Assembly: GCA_021775415.1 (NCBI GenBank)
Contig: JAJFHV010000005.1
Coordinates: 1 to 54,487, forward strand
Direction of reading: 5' to 3'
Length of the DNA: 54,487 nucleotides
Source: Hyphomicrobiales bacterium
GTDB taxonomy: Bacteria > Pseudomonadota > Alphaproteobacteria > Rhizobiales > Rhizobiaceae
The notes under the pieces are model-generated. The model saw only the letters and a list, made by a program, of their open reading frames with translations. It was not told where the DNA came from and searched no databases. A program made the position numbers and the translations under genes. Below are positions 8,697-16,837 of this stretch, piece by piece (positions within the stretch are counted from its first letter, which is position 1; each line of letters opens with the position of its first letter).

Positions 8697-9785
8697 TCAT
8701 GGTTTAATTTGTTTCCCAAAATAGATGTAGAAGTCGGTCAGAGACAATCCAAATGCCCGCTTAAAAGCAATAAGAGAATTTCCCTCAATTCCGAGGGCCT
8801 CTCCGTACGTGCGGAAACTATCAAGTCCGGATCGTTTGAACAAAAGGTGGCCTGCGAGGCCCGCACCATAATAGTGTACATCGCCGCTAAAAATATTTGC
8901 AGACTCACTCCGCTTAAGTTCCTGACTGTCGATAGAATTTTTCATTCTATACCACGCCAAGTTGCGATCAAGAGAATTGCTTGGAATCGCGTAATGATTA
9001 TCGATTACCATTGCCATTGCTTCAAGTAGCCATCTTGGGCCGCGCTTTACAAATTCTTCGCCAGGCAGCTGAGTATGAAGGTATCCACTGAGTTGATTAA
9101 GTACCTCGTGTGAAATCTCGTGGGCTAACGTGTGCCTCAGCGATATCAGCTGATCTTTTGTAAACGCCCGACCGGAACTCAATTCCTTGCCAAGACAAAT
9201 CGCGATTATATGCTCAAACGCCGCCCCTGAAACTGATCGACTGGGGTGGCAGTGTTTTTTCAAATCGGCTTGAATTTGTGCGTCGGTGTATACGCTTCCT
9301 GCTTCTGCGCGAACCACAGGAAGCATGTCTTGGAGACTATTCGACGCAACAATTTTGACTGGCTCCGCCAGATCAAAACCCAATTCGGAATTAATAAATT
9401 TAAAAGCTCTACGTGCTTCCTTTCGAATGGTTTTGCTCTGGGACTTTGAGAGGTTGTTTAACAGCGATAGCTGCAACGGATTATTGTGAGATGGCCAAAA
9501 CTTTCGTAGTTTCGGATGGATCTGCCCTAATCCACGACACCATACTATAGCGTTGAGCCGACTGGGATATGGTAATTGTTTGGATGGGTAATTTGTCAAA
9601 TATTGATTTGCAGCGTTCTCAAGTTTGCGGTGCCAGAAACCAGACGCTACCCCAACATCAATTCCAAGGTCATTGAGCTGGATTTGCAAGCATTTAATTG
9701 ATGGTTGGAAATTGGCAGCACTGGGATTAACAGGAAGAAATGTGGCAAAAACCGCTATCAGTAAAATTGGTAAGAACTTTTGCAT
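8697..9785 (-). CDS. Putative secreted zinc metalloprotease (HEISH motif), otherwise unknown
   Basis: A 362-residue protein with an N-terminal signal peptide (MQKFLPILLIAVFATFLPVNPSAA). The zinc motif H222-E-x-x-H226 (HEISH) is followed 29 residues later by E255 in WLLEAMA, the spacing and context expected of gluzincin-type peptidases. Residues 30-65 look like a peptidoglycan-binding-type repeat but weakly. ATG 9785 has AAGGAG upstream; the GTG at 9797 lies inside that site. Protease activity is inferred from motif only; no family could be named. Confidence 0.7.
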   Translation of the reverse strand: MQKFLPILLIAVFATFLPVNPSAANFQPSIKCLQIQLNDLGIDVGVASGFWHRKLENAANQYLTNYPSKQLPYPSRLNAIVWCRGLGQIHPKLRKFWPSHNNPLQLSLLNNLSKSQSKTIRKEARRAFKFINSELGFDLAEPVKIVASNSLQDMLPVVRAEAGSVYTDAQIQADLKKHCHPSRSVSGAAFEHIIAICLGKELSSGRAFTKDQLISLRHTLAHEISHEVLNQLSGYLHTQLPGEEFVKRGPRWLLEAMAMVIDNHYAIPSNSLDRNLAWYRMKNSIDSQELKRSESANIFSGDVHYYGAGLAGHLLFKRSGLDSFRTYGEALGIEGNSLIAFKRAFGLSLTDFYIYFGKQIKP

Positions 9786-9902
9786 GCAAACAATCACTCC
9801 TTGGTATCGTAGTAGGTAGCAGATGCACTCTAAACAAAAGCTTGTATACTAACCGATAGCTGGATTGGTAACTGATTAACAGACAACATAGAAAGTTTAC
9901 AT

Positions 9903-10580
9903 ATGCCAGGCGATTACGCTATTCGTGAAGGCAAGAAGTATTTCAACTTCACTGTGAAAAGGTTTTGCCTTCGCGTTAGCAGCGACTATCTAATCGTATC
10001 AGAGATCGAGCAAGACAAGGAATTATCACGTACCAGCTTCGCGGATATTGAAACTGTAGCTATTTCGGTTAGGGACGACTACGGCCCTGGATTTGGCAAC
10101 CATGTTTCACTCACAATAACTACTTCTGCCAACGATGACGTCCTTGTTTGGCACGCAGACATTTTTAGACATCAGGAAACCTACAGGGAACTCTTGGCCA
10201 CCCCAATTGTAGATTTCCTTGAAAAACTGGGAAGGCTCAATTGTAGCGGAGGCAAAATGGCGACAGTCACTCTAAATACAGGTTCGAAGTTTTGGTCGGC
10301 AGCTGTCTTGGGTTCTACAATAACAATTGTAAGTACAGCCGCTTTCGCGATCTATAAATTAGTTGATGGCGGGTTCGATGGCTATTTGCTGTTAAGCATT
10401 ATTTGTTTAATTGCATCTATTTTGCTTGTGCCCATGACTTTTTCACGCGTTTCCTACAGGACTTACAACTTCGAAGCTGTCGATTTTGAATCACAACGGG
10501 GCAACATCATGAAGCACTTATTCCCTTGGAAATTTGGCCTGTACAAACGTTTTGGTTGGGATCAGTCGAATAAAGACTGA
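9903..10580 (+). CDS. Hypothetical membrane protein with PH-like N-terminal domain
   Basis: Unrecognised 225-residue protein. The first 120 residues look like a beta-rich bacterial PH-type domain (short alternating strands such as LRVSSDYLIVSEI and ETVAISVRDD). Two adjacent hydrophobic segments follow (about 132-150 and 160-177), then a basic tail. Its layout resembles the protein at 13346-13966, with the order of domain then membrane hairpin conserved though sequence identity is low. A repeat copy begins 43 bases after the stop. Confidence 0.65.
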   Translation: MPGDYAIREGKKYFNFTVKRFCLRVSSDYLIVSEIEQDKELSRTSFADIETVAISVRDDYGPGFGNHVSLTITTSANDDVLVWHADIFRHQETYRELLATPIVDFLEKLGRLNCSGGKMATVTLNTGSKFWSAAVLGSTITIVSTAAFAIYKLVDGGFDGYLLLSIICLIASILLVPMTFSRVSYRTYNFEAVDFESQRGNIMKHLFPWKFGLYKRFGWDQSNKD

Positions 10581-10623
10581 TTGGCCGAGGAAGCCGGTAT
10601 TGGTGCATCTGAATTTTATCCAG

Positions 10624-10738
10624 AATGTCCGCTATTGGCACAAAGCAGACGTCAAGGAGCGATCAGCTGACTTCCGCTTTCGAGGATAAAGCAGACATCG
10701 CGGATTGGTGCTCCGACTTCCGCTAATGACCCAAAGCC
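10624..10738 (+). repeat. Dispersed palindromic repeat, full-length copy
   Basis: It begins AATGTCCGCTATTGGCACAA, has a central CTTCCGCTTT ... AAAGCAGA hairpin, and ends CTAATGACCCAAAGC. The final GGACATT of the family is replaced by sequence of the adjoining IS110 left flank, so the element may have been the IS insertion site. Confidence 0.9.
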
Positions 10739-10746
10739 GATGGGGT

Positions 10747-10824
10747 GGATGGCTCCTGCTCCCGGCATCTAAAGTGCCCAAGTGTGGTTGTCATTGAGAC
10801 GACCACGAGCAATAGGAGCCATCC
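10747..10824 (+). other. Inverted-repeat stem-loop in IS110 left flank
   Basis: GGATGGCTCCTGCTC (10747-10761) pairs with GAGCAATAGGAGCCATCC (10807-10824): an 11-bp perfect stem plus four pairs after a small bulge, enclosing about 45 bases directly before the transposase start. IS110-group elements encode a structured bridge RNA in this flank; that this segment is its remnant is inference. Confidence 0.45.
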
Positions 10825-10827
10825 GCT

Positions 10828-11107
10828 ATGAAGATTACCACACTTGGTCTGGACCTGGCCAAGAACATTTTTCAGGTTCACGGAATTGATGAAAAAGGGA
10901 CAGTTGTTGTGCGTTCGCGCTTGCGGCGTCGGCAGGTGCTGGGGTTCTTTGCCAAGCTTGAACCGTGTCTGGTTGGCATGGAAGCGTGCGGTACAAGTCA
11001 GTATTGGGCACGCGAACTGACCAAGCTAGGCCATGAGGTTCGCTTGATGCCGCCGATTTACGTCAAGCCCTATGTGAAGCGTGGAAAGAGTGATGCGGGT
11101 GATGCGG
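10828..11107 (+). pseudogene. IS110 family transposase, truncated N-terminal part
   Basis: About 93 residues of the DEDD (RuvC-like) catalytic domain remain: LGLDLAK with the first Asp, GMEACG with the Glu, and KSDAGDAE with the last two Asp. Full-length members are several times longer and carry a C-terminal Tnp_20 domain with a catalytic Ser. Here the gene stops exactly where a repeat copy starts at 11108; the frame then runs a few meaningless codons to a stop at 11133. The rest of the element is not found downstream, so it is a dead remnant. Confidence 0.92.
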
Positions 11108-11228
11108 AATGTCCGTTATTGGCACTTAGCTGACATTGAGGAATTGGAGCCCTGACGTCCGCTTTCTGGGGTAATCCAGACGTCATGTAAAATATGCTTT
11201 ATGTCAGCCTTTGACCCAAAGCGGACAT
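11108..11228 (+). repeat. Dispersed palindromic repeat, full-length copy cutting the IS110 gene
   Basis: A 121-bp copy starting AATGTCCGTTATTGGCAC and ending TTGACCCAAAGCGGACAT. Its first base follows directly on the transposase codons GAT-GCG-G, which gives an exact left boundary for the repeat family. Confidence 0.92.
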
Positions 11229-11246
11229 ATCCAATTAAAGGCAAAG

Positions 11247-12353
11247 ATGTTAAATAGAGGTATGACTTGTAGTGAGTTTAACTGCTGGCAGCAATGTGGA
11301 TTGAGATTGTTTCTGATTAGCTTAATCGGGCGGCACCGCAGAGCAGTAAGCAGTTTGTCGACAATTTGTCTTTTACTAGCTTCGACATTGCTCTCGGATG
11401 CCGAGGCGAAAGCCGAGAAAACGCTGGCCGAACTCGCCTGCGTCAACTTTGTCGAACGCCTAATTCAGGATGATTACCGTGCGCTCATCGAAATTGGATA
11501 TGTTGAATCCGATACATGGGTGAATTGCAAAAAAGCACATGAACTGAACCCAAATAATCCGGTCTATTCATTTGGTTATGCGAAAACCCTGGAGCTTCCT
11601 TTTGGAAGGCGCACAGCAACGCAAGAGCACCTGGACAATGCTGTGAAGTTGCTTAGAACGGCCTCTGCGCAAGACTATGAACCAGCTGTCTTTCAGTTGT
11701 TCCGATATATCTGGCAAGAACGAATGCTGGAAGACCCGTTTCTTCGCACTAGATACTCGTTGTCTTACAAAATCGATGACAAACCAGGTTTTTTTATTGA
11801 AAAACTGAAAAATTCAGAAAGCCAAAGGATAACTGATTTTGTCCTTGGATATCTGGTTCGCCATTTTAAAAATCCTGAACTAGCCGTCAAGATTGCGATG
11901 AGAAATGTTGATCGTGGAAGCCGCAAAGCGACATTCTATCTTGGTTTGATGCACATCGCTGGCCAGGGCGTCCCTCGGGATAAAGAACTGGGATTTGCCA
12001 AGCTTAGAGATGCGGCATTGTTGGGTGACACGGAAGCCCAAGTTACCTATGCTCATCTCACTAATGTCATTGCTCCTGTAGATGAATTCCCTCTGAAAGC
12101 GAATTTTGTTGAGGCGCATAAATTTATGACAGAAGCAGCAAACGGCGGTGACTTTACCGGATTTATCTTGCTTGATTCAATTGTGAAGCAACTACTGATA
12201 AATACTCGCGAACTTCCGGAAGAAGAATGGCAGGCGACAGCGCCAAACAGAGACTTCCTATTGATGGAAATTGCCTGCAATCTGAATGATACGGTGAAGC
12301 GAAGATTGTTGTACTTCAGTGAATTGCCGGATTGCGATACGGACTTCCGTTAA
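11247..12353 (+). CDS. SEL1-like repeat protein, secreted or membrane-anchored
   Basis: A 368-residue protein with a hydrophobic segment at about 30-45 after a basic stretch (signal or anchor) and, at about residues 220-275, one or two SEL1-type helical repeats (YLGLMHIAGQGVPRDKELGF then LRDAALLGDTEAQVTYAHL). SEL1 proteins usually scaffold protein-protein contacts. ATG 11247 has AAAGG five bases upstream; the earlier TTG lies in the repeat. The last codons and the TAA stop are supplied by the repeat at 12341, so the native C-terminus may have been replaced. Confidence 0.75.
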   Translation: MLNRGMTCSEFNCWQQCGLRLFLISLIGRHRRAVSSLSTICLLLASTLLSDAEAKAEKTLAELACVNFVERLIQDDYRALIEIGYVESDTWVNCKKAHELNPNNPVYSFGYAKTLELPFGRRTATQEHLDNAVKLLRTASAQDYEPAVFQLFRYIWQERMLEDPFLRTRYSLSYKIDDKPGFFIEKLKNSESQRITDFVLGYLVRHFKNPELAVKIAMRNVDRGSRKATFYLGLMHIAGQGVPRDKELGFAKLRDAALLGDTEAQVTYAHLTNVIAPVDEFPLKANFVEAHKFMTEAANGGDFTGFILLDSIVKQLLINTRELPEEEWQATAPNRDFLLMEIACNLNDTVKRRLLYFSELPDCDTDFR

Positions 12354-12370
12354 TGACCCAAAGCGGCCAT
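12341..12370 (+). repeat. Dispersed palindromic repeat, right-hand hairpin unit overlapping a stop codon
   Basis: The unit GGACTTCCGTTAATGACCCA then AAGCGGCCAT is present without the left part. It encodes the final DFR residues and TAA of the SEL1-like gene. Confidence 0.85.
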
Positions 12371-12397
12371 CTGGTGCGATTTGTACAACACCTTTCT

Positions 12398-13087
12398 TTA
12401 TTCTCGCCCAAAACACGAAACTAATTGTTCCGTTCCATCTTTGATTTCTCTCCAACGAGCCATCTCTCGGCTTTGTATTGAGAATATAAACTCGGCATAT
12501 TTGTTTGAAGCCAAGTAGGAGAAACATGTTTCTATTCCATCAGGATCAGCAACCCTCTCACATACAACGGTAGACAATATTTTTCGGTTCTCCAAATCTA
12601 GATAAATATCGAATTCTGGGGACGGCGAATCGCCTTCTAGCCTATGCAAACCATTTTCCTCTGGAACGAATTGGAGAATCTTACCGGGTTGATCAATAAA
12701 CTGCTGTGTAATCTCATTCATCGATTGATGATAATTTCCACTGTGTCCAATTCCCCTAATTGTAATACTTCCTTTTTTTTTGAAGTCCTCTGTGATTGAC
12801 GCAAAGTTGGAGTCAAACGGAAGCAGCGTTTTGGGGTCAAAGTTGAGCATTAACTGCTGTCTGACCTCGTCAAGATCACGCTCCCAAATCGGCAAATAAG
12901 TTTCCGGAATATGTAGAGTAATTGGCTCGTTGGAGCCGTTAACAATTTTTGTTTCAACCGGAGAACTGCCAATGCTTTTGAAATCACAATTAGCCAAGCC
13001 AAAAGAAGATTGTGCAAAAGAAGGTTTGCCGCATATGAGTGACAATAAAATGAGAACCCAAAATCGAATAGCGCCACTGTAGTTCAT
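12398..13087 (-). CDS. Hypothetical secreted protein
   Basis: Unrecognised 229-residue protein with a clear signal peptide (about residues 1-25, ending SFAQ). The mature part has five cysteines, two of them in CERVADPDGIETC, compatible with disulfides after export. No membrane segment follows, and no known domain was recognised. It converges with the SEL1-like gene and starts 33 bases from the next repeat copy. It is part of the orphan-gene stretch between 8.6 and 17.6 kb. Confidence 0.7.
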   Translation of the reverse strand: MNYSGAIRFWVLILLSLICGKPSFAQSSFGLANCDFKSIGSSPVETKIVNGSNEPITLHIPETYLPIWERDLDEVRQQLMLNFDPKTLLPFDSNFASITEDFKKKGSITIRGIGHSGNYHQSMNEITQQFIDQPGKILQFVPEENGLHRLEGDSPSPEFDIYLDLENRKILSTVVCERVADPDGIETCFSYLASNKYAEFIFSIQSREMARWREIKDGTEQLVSCFGRE

Positions 13088-13120
13088 GAATGAGATTTAA
13101 CAGCTGAGTAAAGTTATTAC

Positions 13121-13240
13121 AATTTCCGCTATCGGCACAAAGCAAACATGGAAGCAGCTGATTGCTATGTCTACATTCAAGGGTAAAGCGGAAGTCACAT
13201 AATGATAATCTTACGTCCGCTTATGACCCAAAGCGGACAT
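13121..13240 (+). repeat. Dispersed palindromic repeat, full-length copy
   Basis: A 120-bp copy starting AATTTCCGCTATCGGCACAA and ending TTATGACCCAAAGCGGACAT, with the central segment AAGGGTAAAGCGGAAGTC. It lies between the starts and ends of two minus-strand genes. Confidence 0.9.
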
Positions 13241-13345
13241 GGTCTGCAAAACGCTAAAGGTCAGCAATGCGGACTTTGCGACAATTCTGAACTTTGAAAA
13301 TTGTCCGTGCTGCGACTTGGATGTTATTTGTCTGAGAACCTACTA

Positions 13346-13966
13346 CTAGATGCGTAAGAACTTCTCAAATGCGTCATCTAAGTTATCTTCTTTGATCTGG
13401 ATAGGAGGAGACATCATATCTAAAGAATTCCTGGCATTTGACATATGGATTGACGCCCCCAGGAGGCTAGGAATCATCAGGGCTTTTGCAAAACCGGTCT
13501 TTGAAAACATTATCTTTATCAAAATTGTAATGCCAGTCCACGCGAATATGGAATACCAAGCGTAGATTGTATATTTGGCTGTGTAATATAAATATTTGTT
13601 GTAATACATCACTAGCCAAAAATTGTTTTCTTTGTTTGCATGACTAAGTAATTTTTGGCACATGCTCTTGAAGCGTTTTACCATTTTCTCATTATCATAG
13701 TGAACCATCGCTTTGGATAGTGGAACTGGTCTTAACTCAAGTCGAGTGCAGAAAACGGTATCGCCGACATAAATCTCCAGCCTCTTGTATCCCCGCCAAA
13801 ACCACCATCGATAAAAATGCCTAAGTCTAAGCATCTCAATTTCATCATATCGGATTATTTCACCTTCAAATTTCAGGTGTTTTTCCGCAAGCGATATCAC
13901 AGAGGTATCAAAATCGTATTCGATTTGTTTTTTGCCCGAGTACTCTTTTTTGCTACCTATTTCCAT
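13346..13966 (-). CDS. Hypothetical membrane protein with PH-like N-terminal domain
   Basis: Unrecognised 206-residue protein. Residues 10-85 are strand-rich and resemble a bacterial PH-type domain (ISLAEKHLKFEGEIIRYDEI); an aromatic and basic segment RHFYRWWFWRGYKR lies in the middle. Two hydrophobic segments follow near 125-145 and 150-170. Architecture parallels the 9903-10580 protein. TTG 13990 is an alternative start; ATG 13966 is preferred although no clear ribosome-binding site is seen for either. Confidence 0.6.
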   Translation of the reverse strand: MEIGSKKEYSGKKQIEYDFDTSVISLAEKHLKFEGEIIRYDEIEMLRLRHFYRWWFWRGYKRLEIYVGDTVFCTRLELRPVPLSKAMVHYDNEKMVKRFKSMCQKLLSHANKENNFWLVMYYNKYLYYTAKYTIYAWYSIFAWTGITILIKIMFSKTGFAKALMIPSLLGASIHMSNARNSLDMMSPPIQIKEDNLDDAFEKFLRI

Positions 13967-14080
13967 GTGTTCTAGAACTTGGAATTCCAAATTTATGACG
14001 AAAATGTCCTGCTACGTATGCAATCCGGGTGATGGCAGAGCAAGGACTGTACAGCACCAAAAGTGAGCCAAATTGCATCG

Positions 14081-14551
14081 TCACCTAATTCTTCTGAATA
14101 CCCCACGTCCCAAACTACCGGATGCATTTGTTATTTTGTTTTTTCCGTTCCAGCGCCAGTGCGAAGTTTTGGTACAATGATGATAACCTTTGCTAGAACC
14201 AGTTGAAACTAGCTTAATTTCGGTGCCATTCACATAATATGTATGCGTGCACTTAGCTCTGGTGGTCTTCGGTGCTTTGCTTCCATCTTCCCATTGGCTT
14301 CCACCTCTTAACCTACTGTGGCAGGTGCTGGAGTAAGTTCCGCGGTAAACGTTGTTTCTGATTTTCGATGAAATTTTCGCTTTGGCGGTGCATCGAAGAG
14401 ACCAAGTCGGAAAGACGCCGCGATAAGTCATGTACCACGTGCCTCTAAGGTCTGATTCTAATGTACTTTTGTTTGCAGCATTACCTGTGACTATTGATGA
14501 AAAGAGTACAGCCACAATTAGGTGAAGACCAAGCCACTTCATTTTATTCAT
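14081..14551 (-). CDS. Hypothetical secreted basic protein
   Basis: Unrecognised 156-residue protein with a signal peptide (MNKMKWLGLHLIVAVLFSSI, cleavage near GNA-A). The mature part begins LRGTWYMTYRGVFPTWSLRC, contains four cysteines (two pairs possible), many Thr/Ser/Lys/Arg, and ends in SLGRGVFRRIR. This reads like a small beta-barrel of the kind found in protease-inhibitor or lipocalin-like proteins, but no family can be named. A GTG at 14563 is an alternative start. Confidence 0.65.
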   Translation of the reverse strand: MNKMKWLGLHLIVAVLFSSIVTGNAANKSTLESDLRGTWYMTYRGVFPTWSLRCTAKAKISSKIRNNVYRGTYSSTCHSRLRGGSQWEDGSKAPKTTRAKCTHTYYVNGTEIKLVSTGSSKGYHHCTKTSHWRWNGKNKITNASGSLGRGVFRRIR

Positions 14552-14727
14552 ATTCTTTCTCACTCAATGGTACGAAAGTACAAGTAATATGTAATTCAGT
14601 TTCAGTTAATTATGCAAGGTCTTCCAATGGGTCGAAGGATCGCCAACCGGATCATAAATTATCTGAGTTACGACACTATACATTACGTCTGCTTAGGGCT
14701 CACAGCAGACCTTAGCAGATTATACTC

Positions 14728-14847
14728 AATGTCCGTTATTGGCACACAACGGACCTCACACGGCCTAATGTTGATGTCTGTTGTTGGGGGAATAGCGGAA
14801 GTCGGTGTGCACAACGATCAGGTCCGCTTTTGACCCAAAGCGGACAT
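14728..14847 (+). repeat. Dispersed palindromic repeat, full-length copy
   Basis: A 120-bp copy starting AATGTCCGTTATTGGCACAC and ending TTTTGACCCAAAGCGGACAT. It lies in the roughly 350-base gap between 14551 and 14903; the remaining bases of the gap hold no gene or site I recognise. Confidence 0.9.
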
Positions 14848-14902
14848 GACGTGCCAGGCACTGATGCCGCAGTTGTACTGGCAAGGGGACTTTGGCCAGC
14901 TT

Positions 14903-16837
14903 TCAATTTTGGGCAACTCTGCAGTTTAAGCCACGTCTTTGCGCTTCAAGCTTGTATCCATTTTCACTTTTCCATTGAAATGATCCGTCGGAAAATTTTG
15001 TGGAGTTTGAACAAAGTTCATCATCTTTACACACACTCACTCCCTTAAGCGAACAGGTGTTCATCATTCTCAAACATCGACTGTTATGTTGTTTTTCAAA
15101 CTGGACAAATGGATTATTAGGTTCATGTCGAAACACATACCTCATTCCAACAAGTCTGGTTGCATGCTCACATATTAAGTAAGCATCACATTTTTCAATT
15201 TGTCCTCCACAACTCCATTCAATGATTTTCGCATATACATTCATGTCAGCCTTAATGGTTGGAGCTTCGGAACTCTCACTGACATCGCCAACAACATTCG
15301 TTTCAGGAATTTCAACCGGGCCAATGGCATCTACCGCTGCTTTCAAGATATTGACGTTGGTAAGGCCGGAGTGGTCTTTTGAAATATCAACTAAGACATC
15401 TGGCCGAAGCAAATTTCCTCTATTCCGCGCTCCTTTGTGACGGTCAACACACATGAGTGGTATTAATATTCTAACTCTGGTGTTAGGCAGTTGATGCGCA
15501 CCAGGCGCGCTTGCGCAGGATGTCTTCATGGAGGCATCGCCAATGTTGCCGACAATCTTTGCACCCATCTTCCGCTTTAGAGTTGTTGCAACAAATGTGG
15601 CAGCAGAATCTGTTTTCGGGTTTATCAGGACCGTCAATTCTCCCCGGTAAGATTTATTGCCAAACGACGTTGACGCTATACCGAGGCGATACTGCCCCTT
15701 TCGTTTTCTGACTCTCCTGAACTGTTTGATATCTTGCGTAAAAATTTTGCGAGTTTCCGATGAAAACCAAAAGAAATCAGGGTCAGAAATCTCTTCTGCA
15801 ATTTGCGCACGCATGTGACTACCGACTCTGCTTGAAGTGGTGAGGAAGTAGGATAGGAACCTTTGAGCAACCGGTGAGTTTCCACCAGGATTGTCCATGA
15901 GATCAACAATCACGTGGTTTGGGCCTGCCTTCACTATGTCGCGGATTTGGGTATCGATAGCCTTTGTCTGCCTTACACCGCCACCAAAGCTCGGAACATA
16001 CACATAATAAATTGATTGATCAGAACTCGCACGCACCAAGATTTGTTCGTATGATTTTTGGGCATGCCGCCATTCACTTTCCCTGATCGAAATGCCCAGA
16101 CGTTCTAGAAGAATTGAGCGACCAGCGGATGTTTTGCCTAATCCGATTGTACTCTTCCGGCGCCAGCTAATCGCATTGAGACTCAGACTTGTAACCTCTT
16201 CAGTGTCTGAATTTTTGAGTTTCACATCATATTGTGGACCAAACCCCAAAAATTTGCTCAACAGAATTGGTGTCATAAAATTACTATCGATGTGATGGGA
16301 AAACAATACATCAACTTTCTGACAGGCATCTTCCGAAGTTAGGGATTTTAAGAATGAAATGATTGCGGCACTACTTTTCCCATTGATGGCGATAACTTCA
16401 GGGTTTTTTTTGCCTACACCAGAATTGTCGAGATAAAGGTTTTTGCCTACAACAACCAACCCAAAGGGAAAATATTGAGAGACAGACGGACTACTGGAAG
16501 TCCACCTATTGTTTCGCAAAACCTCTGTGTGCTCATCGCAAACTGCAGCAAGTATTTGCTGAAATAGTGTTGCCGCGTCTAAGTAACTGGGCGAGTTCGG
16601 CAGTTTTGATTTAACGTTTTTCCAAATTGAATTAAGCTTGCTTGGTTGCCGATGTGCATAGAGATTTGGATGGTATTTTTTTAGTAGTTTTTCTAAAGAT
16701 TGAGCGTCTTGCAAGACCTGATCCCGAGTAAATGTTGATTGCGAAAATGCGTAACTTGTCATTATCGAGACATAAAGCATCACAGCGACCAGAGATGTTA
16801 TGCAGAGCTTGTAATTTTGTTTACCCACCACAAGCAT
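14903..16837 (-). CDS. S41 family (C-terminal processing-like) peptidase, secreted
   Basis: A 644-residue protein with a signal peptide (hydrophobic segment about 12-26, ending AFSQ). The S41 core shows VIVDLMDNPGGNSP (about 309-321), matching the DLRxNpGG motif, and the nucleophile region INPKTDSAATFVATTL with S411. An N-terminal helical region resembles other S41 hydrolases. The last 120 residues are Cys-rich (ten or more Cys), an unusual extension suggesting disulfides. ATG 16837 overlaps the stop of the upstream gene (TGATG), implying translational coupling. The target is unknown. Confidence 0.8.
   Translation of the reverse strand: MLVVGKQNYKLCITSLVAVMLYVSIMTSYAFSQSTFTRDQVLQDAQSLEKLLKKYHPNLYAHRQPSKLNSIWKNVKSKLPNSPSYLDAATLFQQILAAVCDEHTEVLRNNRWTSSSPSVSQYFPFGLVVVGKNLYLDNSGVGKKNPEVIAINGKSSAAIISFLKSLTSEDACQKVDVLFSHHIDSNFMTPILLSKFLGFGPQYDVKLKNSDTEEVTSLSLNAISWRRKSTIGLGKTSAGRSILLERLGISIRESEWRHAQKSYEQILVRASSDQSIYYVYVPSFGGGVRQTKAIDTQIRDIVKAGPNHVIVDLMDNPGGNSPVAQRFLSYFLTTSSRVGSHMRAQIAEEISDPDFFWFSSETRKIFTQDIKQFRRVRKRKGQYRLGIASTSFGNKSYRGELTVLINPKTDSAATFVATTLKRKMGAKIVGNIGDASMKTSCASAPGAHQLPNTRVRILIPLMCVDRHKGARNRGNLLRPDVLVDISKDHSGLTNVNILKAAVDAIGPVEIPETNVVGDVSESSEAPTIKADMNVYAKIIEWSCGGQIEKCDAYLICEHATRLVGMRYVFRHEPNNPFVQFEKQHNSRCLRMMNTCSLKGVSVCKDDELCSNSTKFSDGSFQWKSENGYKLEAQRRGLNCRVAQN

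Noticed and set aside
11211-14847. Several short frames starting MTQSGH as a small-protein family
   Set aside because: The shared start is simply the translated right end of the repeat (TTGACCCAAAGCGGACAT); the frames diverge immediately afterwards.
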